Part shown: piece after piece, positions 1-8,249 of the stretch
How the letters are laid out: every line of letters begins with the position of its first letter
How positions within the stretch are numbered: position 1 is the first letter of the stretch
Assembly: GCA_020436165.1 (NCBI GenBank)
Contig: JAGQYI010000020.1
Location: 1-64,000, forward strand
DNA from: Cyclobacteriaceae bacterium
GTDB lineage: Bacteria > Bacteroidota > Bacteroidia > Cytophagales > Cyclobacteriaceae
Direction of reading: 5' to 3'
DNA length: 64,000 bases
The notes under the pieces: model-generated
Told to the model about the DNA's origin: nothing
The model's database searches: none
What the model saw: the letters and a program-made list of their open reading frames with translations, nothing else
Program-made: the position numbers and the translations under genes

Positions 1-2
1 AG

Positions 3-77
3 TCGGGGTGGCAGGATTCGAACCTGCGACCTCCTGCTCCCAAAGCAGGCGCGATAACCGGGCTACGCTACACCCCG
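3..77 (-). tRNA. tRNA-Pro (anticodon TGG)
   Basis: Read on the minus strand, the acceptor stem CGGGGTG (77-71) pairs with CACCCCG (10-4), with discriminator A at position 3. The anticodon arm has 5-bp-type pairing around TTTGGGA, giving anticodon TGG, and the T-arm contains GGTTCGAATCC. No CCA is encoded; the following bases are CT. About 75 nt, a normal class I tRNA. Confidence 0.96.
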
Positions 78-86
78 ATGTTTAGA

Positions 87-107
87 TTGGGTTTGGGTTT
101 GGGTTTG
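87..107. repeat. GGGTTT short tandem repeat
   Basis: Three exact copies of GGGTTT (89-106) with partial flanking units lie between the tRNA-Pro 5' end and the stop codon of the four-helix-bundle gene. There are only three G3 runs, so an intramolecular G-quadruplex is not predicted. Confidence 0.7.
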
Positions 108-110
108 ATA

Positions 111-461
111 TCATCCGGTAGTTGCACGATATAACCCCAATAGCATCTTAGAAACTTCTTCGTAAGATGCATAAACATCTTCTGCAAAACCTTTATCTAT
201 TTCTTCTGTCTCTGACAGAATATCTACAATAGCAACACATTCATATACTGAACTTCGGGCTATTGTGTAAAAATGCTTTTTATCTGCACTTGATATCCTT
301 CCAGATCCTTCAGCCAGATTCAAAGCAATACTTAATGTTGCTCTCTTCCATTGGTCCGATAAATACGGATCAATTTGTCTGTTAGATTTGAGTCGTATCA
401 AGACTTTAATATTAAGTTCTTTTAACTTGCAATAAACCTCTAACTTCTCAAAATCAAACAT
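111..461 (-). CDS. four-helix-bundle protein (S23/IVP-like)
   Basis: This 116-aa protein has the pattern of the four-helix-bundle family first known from intervening sequences of 23S rRNA genes. An N-terminal FEKLEVY segment leads into the first helix. A conserved QWKRATLSIALNLAEGSGR stretch at about residues 37-55 is the family hallmark, followed by KKHFYTIARSSVYE and a last amphipathic helix. Members are small all-alpha oligomers with no known catalytic residues, and their biological role is unresolved. Here the gene stands alone between two tRNA genes rather than in an rRNA gene, on the same strand as both tRNAs. Function here is not predictable. Confidence 0.85.
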   Translation of the reverse strand: MFDFEKLEVYCKLKELNIKVLIRLKSNRQIDPYLSDQWKRATLSIALNLAEGSGRISSADKKHFYTIARSSVYECVAIVDILSETEEIDKGFAEDVYASYEEVSKMLLGLYRATTG

Positions 462-563
462 TAAATAAAGATTTTAAAATTCAATATGTCAATTTTAAAA
501 TACACTAATTGTATTCTTTTAGTCTTCCATACTCACTTTCCAACACACACTCAAACTCTTTTA

Positions 564-653
<90 letters not shown>

Positions 654-682
654 TTCAAATAGCCCTTCGCTATTTGGGAGTG

Positions 683-714
683 CAAATATACCACTATACA
701 ATTTTTTTGAACAA
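683..714 (-). promoter_or_regulatory. promoter of tRNA-Ser, Bacteroidota type
   Basis: On the minus strand TATATTTG (690-683) matches the TAnnTTTG -7 element, and TTG (714-712) sits 21 nt upstream as a -33 element. Transcription would begin near 676, about 23 nt before the mature tRNA-Ser 5' end. Both elements and their spacing fit the Bacteroidota sigma-ABfr consensus. Confidence 0.65.
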
Positions 715-800
715 GCCCCTTGACAAATAAATTTGGATAGGTAAAAAGCCTAATTTTTAGATTGAGCGTATTACCTATTTTCAAACTTATAATAGAAGGT

Positions 801-808
801 TAGGTTTG
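801..808 (+). promoter_or_regulatory. candidate -7 element before a 45-codon ORF
   Basis: TAGGTTTG matches TAnnTTTG and ends 23 nt before the ATG at 832. The -33 region has a run of T about 19 nt upstream but no clean TTG. It supports the small ORF that follows. Confidence 0.4.
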
Positions 809-831
809 TTTAGAATTTAATTTTTAGAACA

Positions 832-969
832 ATGAAAACTTCAAAAGAAACCTTTGCATTAGTTAGAGAGTTGATGCCTCCTACAAGCCGAACATTTGAA
901 CTAATGACAGATGCAGAATTCAAGGAATTTTGCAAAAAAAGAAGGATGAGAATGAGCCACGCTGCGTGA
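832..969 (+). CDS. hypothetical 45-aa protein
   Basis: An ATG-started ORF of 45 codons, ending TGA at 967-969. The product is charged and partly helical: an N-terminal KTSKETFALVRELMPP segment, then TDAEFKEFCKKRR, with a basic C-terminus and no signal peptide or membrane segment. I do not recognise a family. Evidence for a real gene is the good -7 element (801-808), an A/T-rich leader typical of the phylum, and the exact abutment of its stop with the stop of the convergent TonB receptor (970-972), with no base between. It could still be a chance ORF in the receptor's 3' flank. Confidence 0.4.
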   Translation: MKTSKETFALVRELMPPTSRTFELMTDAEFKEFCKKRRMRMSHAA

Positions 970-3786
970 CTAATTGAGAAACTCATCAAAAGTGACCTGA
1001 ACATAATACAGGCCCCCGATGCTGGCATTCCCAAGTCCGGTTGTGTAATACTGGTTGAGAATGTTAGCACCTCCCACCTTTACTACCGAAGACCATTTAG
1101 GTAATTTTACGCTCAACTGAGCATCCAACGTATTATAAGCAGGAATAGTAGAAGTCCCGAAATCAGATTGCCATAAGTAGCTTTGCTGCCAATGCCACGA
1201 TATATTGAAGCCAATATTTTTAACAACATGATAATTGGCTAACGATATATTCAGTCTGTTCTTAGGCGTATTAAATCGTGTTTGGTAGCCCTCTGGTTGA
1301 TTACTGTTTTCATCAAGACTGTTATTTGAAATATTGGTTTTGACCAAATACCCACCAGGCAAGAACGAATCGATTCCTAGTGCCCAACCATACGTGACAA
1401 CAGGTTCTTCGGAACTAATGGTTGTAATAAATCGGTTTTCGCTAGCGCCTCCTGGGTTAAGCACCAATGCCTGCTTGGCATGGAATCCATCATACGTATT
1501 GTGGTAGAAATAGGCATCTACCATTAATAATTTTTGCATATATAAGCCTTTGTAACCTATTTCAAGAGCCTGAACCGTTTCGGGTCTGAAAATAGGTAGG
1601 GAGTAGGGCTCCGATTCCGGTGTTCCTGTAAAGGGGTTGTTACCGGATAAGGCAAACACTGGATTGTTACGCAATCCATAGGCTTGTTGAACTTCCTCAT
1701 TTCCACCAATTACACGAAAATCGAATTGTGTGCCATTGAATTGTAATTCACCAAGTGATAAGTCTACCCACTGATCGGCAGTGGAAGCAAATCGAAAAGC
1801 AGTTTGGGCAGAGCATCTCACATTGTGGGTTTTATCTTTGTCGAGAGAATAAACGGCTGACATGCGTGGTGTAATCTGCCCTTCGAATTTTGAGTTTTTA
1901 TCATACCTGCCAGAAAGTGTGAGTTTGAGTCTATCACTGAAAAAAGTTTCAATTAATTGCCCGTACATACCATACTGCGATTGATAAATAGGTTCTCCTG
2001 GCTTGTCAAAGAATACGGTTCCGTTGGTATTAATGGAATAAAGGCGGTAGCTGGCTCCAAACTGCATTCCTAATGATTTGAATAGATGGCTGAAATCATA
2101 CATACCTTCAAATTGGTACATGCTGCTGTGGTCAATAACAAGTGCCCCACCATCATTTACAGGCTTAGCAATAAGTTCGTTCCAGATCGAATCAAACTCC
2201 GGCTCTCCAGGTAAAGGTCTATGTACCGGATCATTTGGGCTAAGAATGTTACCGTTGCTATATCTATTGTCAGCTGTAGCCCTGGCAAGATTGTAGCTAA
2301 TGTCAAGAGAATTACCAAAAAAAACGTGATTGGTTACAAAGGATCCTATATAGTCTGTATACCAGTCTTCGCTTGATTTCCATTCTTCATTCAAACGTAA
2401 TGTTGCACTTCCCAAATCATATGTATCACCGGCATTTTCATTGGTAGCCCAGGCTCGTAGAAAGTAATTATTGTTTTTTAGCTCAATTTTCCCGTGCAAG
2501 GCCTGGAAATTTTTTAATGCAAAACGGTTTTGGGCCGTGTACACACTGCTTCCTCTTGCAAAACCTCCATTAAAGGCCAATTCTGTAGCTGAGTTCAGCC
2601 TATAATTAAGTCCAATGGTACCACGCAGGTTTTCCGTATTGTAGTCAATAAGGTCTTTCTCCTTGTACCCCGTGCGAGTCACAAGTTGATCGGGGATCAA
2701 ATTTATAATACGTTGGTATTCCGCATCGTATTCTGGTGTTCCTGGTACTAGATTCTGTTCCTGGGCAGCTCCATCTGCAATAATTGGTGCCTGATCTTTT
2801 AGATTTACGGGCACTATCACATCATCTCCATACACATTTACTCCATCGTATCCCGGGTTTGTATATGGATCAATATTGGGGTTGTTATAATCAATTCTGT
2901 TTCTGTAATCGGATGCGACCCAGTCGAGTGCACGTATATAGCCGGCTGTCACTTTAAATGCCAGTTTTTTACTGATGGCTTTTGCATACCTAAAATTAAA
3001 ATCAACCATCGGGGTAGGAGAGGTTTCATCAGAACCAAGGTTCATAATTCCTGTTTGGAGTGATGCACTTAAGCCCTGGTAATCAAATGGATTTTTCCCG
3101 GTCATTAATATAGTGCCATTCATGCCTCCGGGACCATACAGGGCAGAGGAGGCTCCCATAATGAGTTCTACACTTTCTACATCCAATGGGTTCAATCCAA
3201 AAATATTTCCAGCCGCAAAGCTGAGGCCAGGGGGGGCATTGTCTATGCCATCAATTAATTGATTAACCCTGTAGTTGGTTTCACCATTGAAACCTCTGGT
3301 TGTGGGAAATTTAAAAAGGAAAGACTGCACATTCATATCAACCCCCTTGATGTTGGCAAGTGCATCGTAAAAACTTGCCGTTGGACTGGAATTTATGTCG
3401 CGTATATCCATCTTCTCAACCGAAACCGGAGATAAAAGCACATTTTCTTCCACTCTGGAAGCAGACACGATTACTTCGTCACCCAGGTAGGTTTGTTCTT
3501 TCATTTTTACCTTAATCAATGAGGTATTATTTTCAATAGTTAATTTTTGAGTTTGATATCCAACAATGGAAAACATTAAAACAAATGGTGGATTTTCAGA
3601 CACATCTAAAGTAAAGTTGCCATCACTATCTGAAATAGTGCCTTGAGATCGGTTTTCCAAATAGATATTAACTCCTGCAAGAGGCTCGTTTGAGTTTTCG
3701 TCCTCTACTTTACCCTGAATAGAGTTTTGAGCATGGACCACCAAAGTCAGAAATAAAAAAAACAATAGGAATAAATAAGTTCTCAT
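970..3786 (-). CDS. TonB-dependent outer-membrane receptor
   Basis: This 938-aa protein has a signal peptide (about residues 1-19, cut near VVHA/QN). A carboxypeptidase-regulatory-like beta-sandwich follows (about 20-105; GKVEDENSNEPLAGVNIYL, then SDSDGNFTLDVSE and a GYQTQKL strand). The TonB plug spans about 115-235, with RGFNGETNYRVNQLIDGID and VESVELIMGASSALYGPGGM, and the rest is a C-terminal beta-barrel. It would import a ligand across the outer membrane using TonB/ExbBD energy. No SusD partner is next to it, so it is not a classical SusCD pair. It diverges from a sodium/solute symporter gene 95 bp away, which suggests one uptake route; the substrate cannot be read from sequence. Confidence 0.93.
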   Translation of the reverse strand: MRTYLFLLFFLFLTLVVHAQNSIQGKVEDENSNEPLAGVNIYLENRSQGTISDSDGNFTLDVSENPPFVLMFSIVGYQTQKLTIENNTSLIKVKMKEQTYLGDEVIVSASRVEENVLLSPVSVEKMDIRDINSSPTASFYDALANIKGVDMNVQSFLFKFPTTRGFNGETNYRVNQLIDGIDNAPPGLSFAAGNIFGLNPLDVESVELIMGASSALYGPGGMNGTILMTGKNPFDYQGLSASLQTGIMNLGSDETSPTPMVDFNFRYAKAISKKLAFKVTAGYIRALDWVASDYRNRIDYNNPNIDPYTNPGYDGVNVYGDDVIVPVNLKDQAPIIADGAAQEQNLVPGTPEYDAEYQRIINLIPDQLVTRTGYKEKDLIDYNTENLRGTIGLNYRLNSATELAFNGGFARGSSVYTAQNRFALKNFQALHGKIELKNNNYFLRAWATNENAGDTYDLGSATLRLNEEWKSSEDWYTDYIGSFVTNHVFFGNSLDISYNLARATADNRYSNGNILSPNDPVHRPLPGEPEFDSIWNELIAKPVNDGGALVIDHSSMYQFEGMYDFSHLFKSLGMQFGASYRLYSINTNGTVFFDKPGEPIYQSQYGMYGQLIETFFSDRLKLTLSGRYDKNSKFEGQITPRMSAVYSLDKDKTHNVRCSAQTAFRFASTADQWVDLSLGELQFNGTQFDFRVIGGNEEVQQAYGLRNNPVFALSGNNPFTGTPESEPYSLPIFRPETVQALEIGYKGLYMQKLLMVDAYFYHNTYDGFHAKQALVLNPGGASENRFITTISSEEPVVTYGWALGIDSFLPGGYLVKTNISNNSLDENSNQPEGYQTRFNTPKNRLNISLANYHVVKNIGFNISWHWQQSYLWQSDFGTSTIPAYNTLDAQLSVKLPKWSSVVKVGGANILNQYYTTGLGNASIGGLYYVQVTFDEFLN

Positions 3787-3835
3787 AGGTTGGTAATGTG
3801 CATTCTAAAAATACGATTATTGGGCATAAAATGGT

Positions 3836-3855
3836 AATTGCCTATTTTGGCAATT
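3836..3855. promoter_or_regulatory. inverted repeat in a divergent promoter region
   Basis: AATTGCC (3836-3842) and GGCAATT (3849-3855) form perfect 7-bp arms around TATTTT, in the 95-bp gap between the divergent receptor and symporter genes. It could be an operator for joint control. No exact TAnnTTTG element is visible for either gene. Confidence 0.35.
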
Positions 3856-3881
3856 GTTTAATATGATTTACTTCTAGTTCT

Positions 3882-5687
3882 ATGCTACTTCAACCCATCG
3901 ATTGGGCAATCATCGCCTTCTTTTTTGTAATAGTTCTAACCATTGGCTGGGCGGCTGGCAGAAGTGCCGGTAAAAGCTCGAGCGATTTCTTTTTGGGAGG
4001 AAGAGGAATGCCCTGGTGGTTGTTAGGTATTTCAATGGTGGCCTGCACATTTTCTGCGGATACACCTAACCTTGTTACCGGGTTTGTGCGAGAAAATGGA
4101 GTAGCCAAAAACTGGGCATGGTGGGCATTTCTAATCACAGGCATGGTTACGGTATTTATTTACGCACGCCTTTGGAGGAAGTCCAAGCTGGTAACAGACC
4201 TTGGTTTCTATGAAATTCGGTATGGTGGTAAAATGGCTTCTTTTCTACGAGGTTTCCGGGCTATTTATCTGGGTGTTTTCTTCAATACACTTATCATGGG
4301 TTCAGTTACCCTTGCAGCTATTAAAATAGGAGGGGTTATGCTTGGTTTGCAACCTTGGGTAGTGGTAGTTGGAGCTTCTGTTGTTGTGGTAATATATTCA
4401 GCAATTGGTGGTTTGAAAGGCGTTGTATGGGCCGATTTTTTCCAATATGGAATTGCTATGTTTGGAGCTGTTTACGCTGCAATTGTGGCCGTACGCCAGC
4501 CTGAAGTAGGCGGTCTTTCCAATTTGATTTCTAACCCGGCCATTCAGGACAAAATGACCGTGCTGCCTGATTTTTCCAATCCTTCGGTCTGGATACCTTT
4601 GCTTTTAATACCTGTGGCGGTTCAGTGGTGGTCGGTTTGGTACCCCGGAGCAGAACCGGGTGGGGGAGGGTATATAGCCCAACGAATGCTATCGGCTAAA
4701 GATGAGAAAAATGCGGTGGGGGCTACCTTGCTTTTCAATTTTGCCCACTATGCCTTGCGCCCTTGGCCATGGATTATTGTGGCACTTGCATCAATGGTTA
4801 TTTACCCGGATTTACAATCGATTCATGCGGCATTCCCTAATCTGGATCCAACTTATCTTAAAGATGATATTGCTTATCCGGTAATGCTCTCTAGACTGGG
4901 AACGGGCTGGCTCGGCTTGGTAGTGGCTTCTATTATTGCAGCTTATATGTCAACCATTGGAACGCATTTAAATTGGGGCTCTTCGTATGTTGCAAACGAC
5001 TTTTACAAGCGCTTTTTGAAGCCAGATGCCACCGAAAAACAAATGGTGCAAATGGGACGAATTACCACTGTTGTATTAATGATTATTGCCGGAACCATGT
5101 CGTTGACAATAATGGATAATGCCACACAGGCATTCAATATTTTGCTACTTTCAGGAGCAGGCTCAGGGGCTATTTACTTGCTGCGTTGGTTTTGGTGGCG
5201 AATTAATGCTGTTACAGAAATAGCTGCTATGGTGGTTGCAACAGTAGCAGCATTTATTTTGGTTTTGTTTGTAGAAGATAGCTCATTACAAAATTCAGTG
5301 TTGGATGGATTTACCGTAAAACTGCTCATAACGGTTGGCCTGGTAACAATTACCTGGTTGCTGGCCACATTTTTAAGCAAGCCTGAGGATAAAGAGGTGC
5401 TACGTAGCTTTTATAAGATAACCAGGCCAGGTGGCCCCGGTTGGAAAAAGGTTATTGATGAGGCCAGAGAAGACGGTCATCCAATTGACAATGGCGAAGG
5501 GGCAGCATGGCAAATGCCGCGGCAATTGCTGATGGTGTTTGTTGGATTGGTCGTTATTTATGGGGCGCTTTTTTCGATTGGCAGCTTTGTGTATGGTCAG
5601 CTTGGACAAGGAATCGTTTTAGGGGTAGTATCACTAGTTGGTGTGTGGATACTATTTAAACTTATGAGCGCTTTACAGTTGGATTAA
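3882..5687 (+). CDS. sodium:solute symporter family (SSF/SLC5) transporter
   Basis: This 601-aa inner-membrane protein has about 13-14 hydrophobic segments and the SSF pattern. The first segment is followed by SAGKSSSDFFLGGRGMPWWL, then GISMVACTFSADTP (sodium-site region) and SAIGGLKGVVWADFFQY, the classical SSF motif around residue 175-190. These transporters couple sodium influx to uptake of sugars, amino acids, carboxylates or similar solutes. Pairing with the divergent TonB receptor suggests it moves the same ligand across the inner membrane; the ligand is unknown. Its TAA overlaps the stop of the convergent next gene within TTAA. Confidence 0.9.
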   Translation: MLLQPIDWAIIAFFFVIVLTIGWAAGRSAGKSSSDFFLGGRGMPWWLLGISMVACTFSADTPNLVTGFVRENGVAKNWAWWAFLITGMVTVFIYARLWRKSKLVTDLGFYEIRYGGKMASFLRGFRAIYLGVFFNTLIMGSVTLAAIKIGGVMLGLQPWVVVVGASVVVVIYSAIGGLKGVVWADFFQYGIAMFGAVYAAIVAVRQPEVGGLSNLISNPAIQDKMTVLPDFSNPSVWIPLLLIPVAVQWWSVWYPGAEPGGGGYIAQRMLSAKDEKNAVGATLLFNFAHYALRPWPWIIVALASMVIYPDLQSIHAAFPNLDPTYLKDDIAYPVMLSRLGTGWLGLVVASIIAAYMSTIGTHLNWGSSYVANDFYKRFLKPDATEKQMVQMGRITTVVLMIIAGTMSLTIMDNATQAFNILLLSGAGSGAIYLLRWFWWRINAVTEIAAMVVATVAAFILVLFVEDSSLQNSVLDGFTVKLLITVGLVTITWLLATFLSKPEDKEVLRSFYKITRPGGPGWKKVIDEAREDGHPIDNGEGAAWQMPRQLLMVFVGLVVIYGALFSIGSFVYGQLGQGIVLGVVSLVGVWILFKLMSALQLD

Positions 5688-7351
5688 TTCTTTCGAATGT
5701 TTTTCCTGGAAGCCTTTTCCTGTTTCTTGATGTCTGACATTATTGGTGCCATGGTATAAACAATGCCCGACTGCACAGCATTCCATAGGTAGGGGAAGAT
5801 AAACTTATTTTGAACACGATCGGCCTTTATAACTCCTTGGGTATATGAACTGCTTTCCTTTGTGTTACTGGTTTTTATTACCGTGTTAGCGGCAAGGCTT
5901 AATAAACCTTGTTTCTTGTCCTGTTCTTCCGTATTGTAAATGTCAATTTTAAAATTTTCGTATTCAAAATCCATCGTGCCTTCACAGCTCAAGTCGTCCG
6001 CAGTATAAGAAAGATCCATATTTAGTATTTCACCGGATTTTACCTTGACCAAAAGCAAAGGGTTAAGCATTTTGTTAAAAATGGTGGCATCTGTCTTTCC
6101 AACTGTGGCGTGAATATAATGCCTGTCATCAGAGCTGGTAAGGTCAAATTTTGCTTGCAGCGTTACCGGAGCTACTTTCATTAGCCTGGAACTAACATTT
6201 ACCGTCATAAATTTATTGATACTCATTTGGGTCGAATCGTTTGTGAATCCATAAATCTGAGCATCCAGGTTATTAATGGTTAGTTCGCTCAGTTCATCAG
6301 TCAAAGCGCTTTTTTCATTAATGGTTACATTGCTTTTCTTTAAATCAATAGTATCAATAGAAAGGATGAGTGAAGCTTTTTTGAGAGCGGTTACTGGCAG
6401 AAACTTCTTTTTGAAAGGAGGCTCCGGTTTGGTTTTATCTTTATAAATGGCAAGATTGGCTTTTTCCAGCTCTAATTTACCGATCCTGAAATTTCCATTT
6501 TGTATCAACTCTTCAAAGTCTATATTGGTTATGGTTAAATCATTTAGCGCCAGGGCCAACCAGGTTTTCTGAAATTTGTATTTGTTCGCAAAGTTTTCGC
6601 GGGAGTACTTTGGGCTTACTTTTAGGTCAGAAATTGAGGTGGTATTTCGCTTTGCACTAAAGCTTAACTTTCCACCAGAAAACGTGTAATCCTCGTCCAA
6701 ATCTAAAGTTAAATTTTTGGCCGAAAAGTTAATGTTGTCGTAGTCGAATGGAGAAAACCTTTTTATGGTTGTTGAATCGATATGAGCATGTGAAAGTTTA
6801 AATTCGAAATTGTCGAAAACCACAATATCCTTGTCTTTTAAAATGTTGTGCACATGAATGGAGGCATCATCTATAAGAAAATAGGTGAGGTCTGCCTGGC
6901 TAAAGGATTCAGAAAAAACATTATCGAGCGCTGTAGAGGAACTGGTTCCTTTTTTACGGCTATCAAACAGGTAAGTAACTTTCGGTTTTTTTATTTTGAA
7001 CCGGGTTATGTTGATGTGGCCTGTTTCTAAAAACTTCTTTATCTGAAAACCTTCCATTTTTATTTCTTCAATAGAAGCTTCAATGAGCACCCTAATGTTG
7101 TTGTTTGGGTTGGCTAAACTGTCTCTGGCGGCTTTTGTGGGGTATAGCGTTACTTTCTTTAACTTAATTGAACCATCCACAAGGCTTAGGTTAAATTTTG
7201 AAAAGTCGTATTTATAAAGACTAACGGAATCTTTTTGGATAAGTATGGATAGTTCTGACCTTAACCTTTTTTCGATAAAATAATCAGAAGTAAAATATGC
7301 GATCAGACCTACAAAAATCAGTAGTATTCCCGTAATCTTTAAAGCTTTCAT
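5684..7351 (-). CDS. AsmA/DUF748-like membrane-anchored protein
   Basis: A 555-aa protein with one N-terminal membrane segment (about residues 5-22) followed by a long beta-rich periplasmic region. Repeated short strands of the type DGSIKLKKVTLYP, INITRFKIKKPKVTYLF and NDLTITNIDFEEL resemble AsmA/DUF748 proteins, which form elongated repeating-beta grooves and are linked to envelope lipid transport. The C-terminus is basic. No partner is next to it; it converges on the symporter gene with overlapping stops. Family assignment rests on architecture and pattern, not on a diagnostic motif. Confidence 0.6.
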   Translation of the reverse strand: MKALKITGILLIFVGLIAYFTSDYFIEKRLRSELSILIQKDSVSLYKYDFSKFNLSLVDGSIKLKKVTLYPTKAARDSLANPNNNIRVLIEASIEEIKMEGFQIKKFLETGHINITRFKIKKPKVTYLFDSRKKGTSSSTALDNVFSESFSQADLTYFLIDDASIHVHNILKDKDIVVFDNFEFKLSHAHIDSTTIKRFSPFDYDNINFSAKNLTLDLDEDYTFSGGKLSFSAKRNTTSISDLKVSPKYSRENFANKYKFQKTWLALALNDLTITNIDFEELIQNGNFRIGKLELEKANLAIYKDKTKPEPPFKKKFLPVTALKKASLILSIDTIDLKKSNVTINEKSALTDELSELTINNLDAQIYGFTNDSTQMSINKFMTVNVSSRLMKVAPVTLQAKFDLTSSDDRHYIHATVGKTDATIFNKMLNPLLLVKVKSGEILNMDLSYTADDLSCEGTMDFEYENFKIDIYNTEEQDKKQGLLSLAANTVIKTSNTKESSSYTQGVIKADRVQNKFIFPYLWNAVQSGIVYTMAPIMSDIKKQEKASRKNIRKN

Positions 7352-7356
7352 TCAGC

Positions 7357-7671
7357 TTAAGGGTTGAACTTTTGCTTGCCCGTTAAAAGGTCAGCAAACA
7401 TGATAAAGTCAGAACCAAGGCTATAAAGAGGGTATTGAAACGTAGCGGGCTTGTTCTTTTCAAAAAAGAAATGCCCCACCCAGGCAAAACCATAACCTAT
7501 TACAGGTACCAGGGCGAGCATCCACCAGGTTTGAGTTGCCAGTGCCCAAAACAAATCGATAAACAATAAAAAGGTACCAATAAAATGCAGCTTTCTACAG
7601 GTAGGATTTAAGTGCTCTGTTAAATAGAAAGGGTAGAATTCCTTAATAGAAGTGTAACGTTTCTCGGCCAT
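7357..7671 (-). CDS. Mpo1-like (DUF962) membrane protein
   Basis: A 104-aa protein with three hydrophobic helices. The conserved N-terminal pattern includes FYPFYLTEHLNPTCRKLHFIG, and GYGFAWVGHFFFEKNKPATF follows, both typical of the DUF962/Mpo1 family. The yeast member is a 2-hydroxy fatty acid dioxygenase using iron bound by histidines; H20, H29 and H67 here are candidate ligands. Whether the bacterial protein oxidises 2-hydroxy fatty acids is inference. It lies 5 nt upstream of the AsmA-like gene on the same strand, so the two are probably co-transcribed. Confidence 0.85.
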   Translation of the reverse strand: MAEKRYTSIKEFYPFYLTEHLNPTCRKLHFIGTFLLFIDLFWALATQTWWMLALVPVIGYGFAWVGHFFFEKNKPATFQYPLYSLGSDFIMFADLLTGKQKFNP

Positions 7672-7766
7672 GTTTTTTTCCGAATATAAAAATAAAATCG
7701 CTGAATTTCAGGGCTTATTTGTAAAGCATACATGCACACCTTAATATTACTAAAAATTAGAATAGT

Positions 7767-8249
7767 ATGAGCAAGCCTGCATTTGATGATATTTTTATGG
7801 AGTTGGCGGTTAACCTTGCCAAACGATCTCATTGCATTAAACGACATGTTGGAGCAGTATTAACCAAAGAAACACGCATCATTTCCATTGGTTATAACGG
7901 CCCACCGGCAGGCACACACAACTGTGATGAGGAATTCCCTGAAACAGGTTGCGCTCGCGACTCTAAGGGTAGTTGCTCTCTGGCAATTCATGCAGAACAA
8001 AATGCGATCTTGTATGCGGTTAAAAATAATGCATCGGTTGAAGGGTCTACTTTATATGTAACACTCTCGCCTTGCCTTGCCTGCTCGAGGATCATCTATT
8101 CAATGGGGATTAAAAAAGTAATCTATTTGAAATCCTATGCTGAGTATAAGGGCATTCCTTCCGATGAAGGAGTTGATTTTCTCAATACGTTCGGAGTAGA
8201 AACAGAGAAGTACGAAGGGATGATCGAGGGAATTACGGAGATGATCTAA
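7767..8249 (+). CDS. dCMP deaminase family protein
   Basis: A 160-aa cytosine/deoxycytidylate deaminase. The zinc site is visible as HAE at residues 75-77 (H75 ligand, E77 proton shuttle) and PCLAC (C103, C106). The extra Cys/His segment around HNCDEEFPETGCARDSKGSC (about 51-70) is typical of ComEB/dCMP deaminases, which make dUMP for thymidylate synthesis. The dCMP deaminase call over another zinc deaminase rests on overall length and this insert. It stands alone on its strand and its stop overlaps the convergent murB stop within CTAA. Confidence 0.88.
   Translation: MSKPAFDDIFMELAVNLAKRSHCIKRHVGAVLTKETRIISIGYNGPPAGTHNCDEEFPETGCARDSKGSCSLAIHAEQNAILYAVKNNASVEGSTLYVTLSPCLACSRIIYSMGIKKVIYLKSYAEYKGIPSDEGVDFLNTFGVETEKYEGMIEGITEMI

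Noticed and set aside
810..1070. An 86-codon minus-strand ORF overlapping the end of the TonB receptor
   Set aside because: It lies in a different frame inside the receptor 3' end and covers the small + strand ORF; its codon use looks like a shadow frame.
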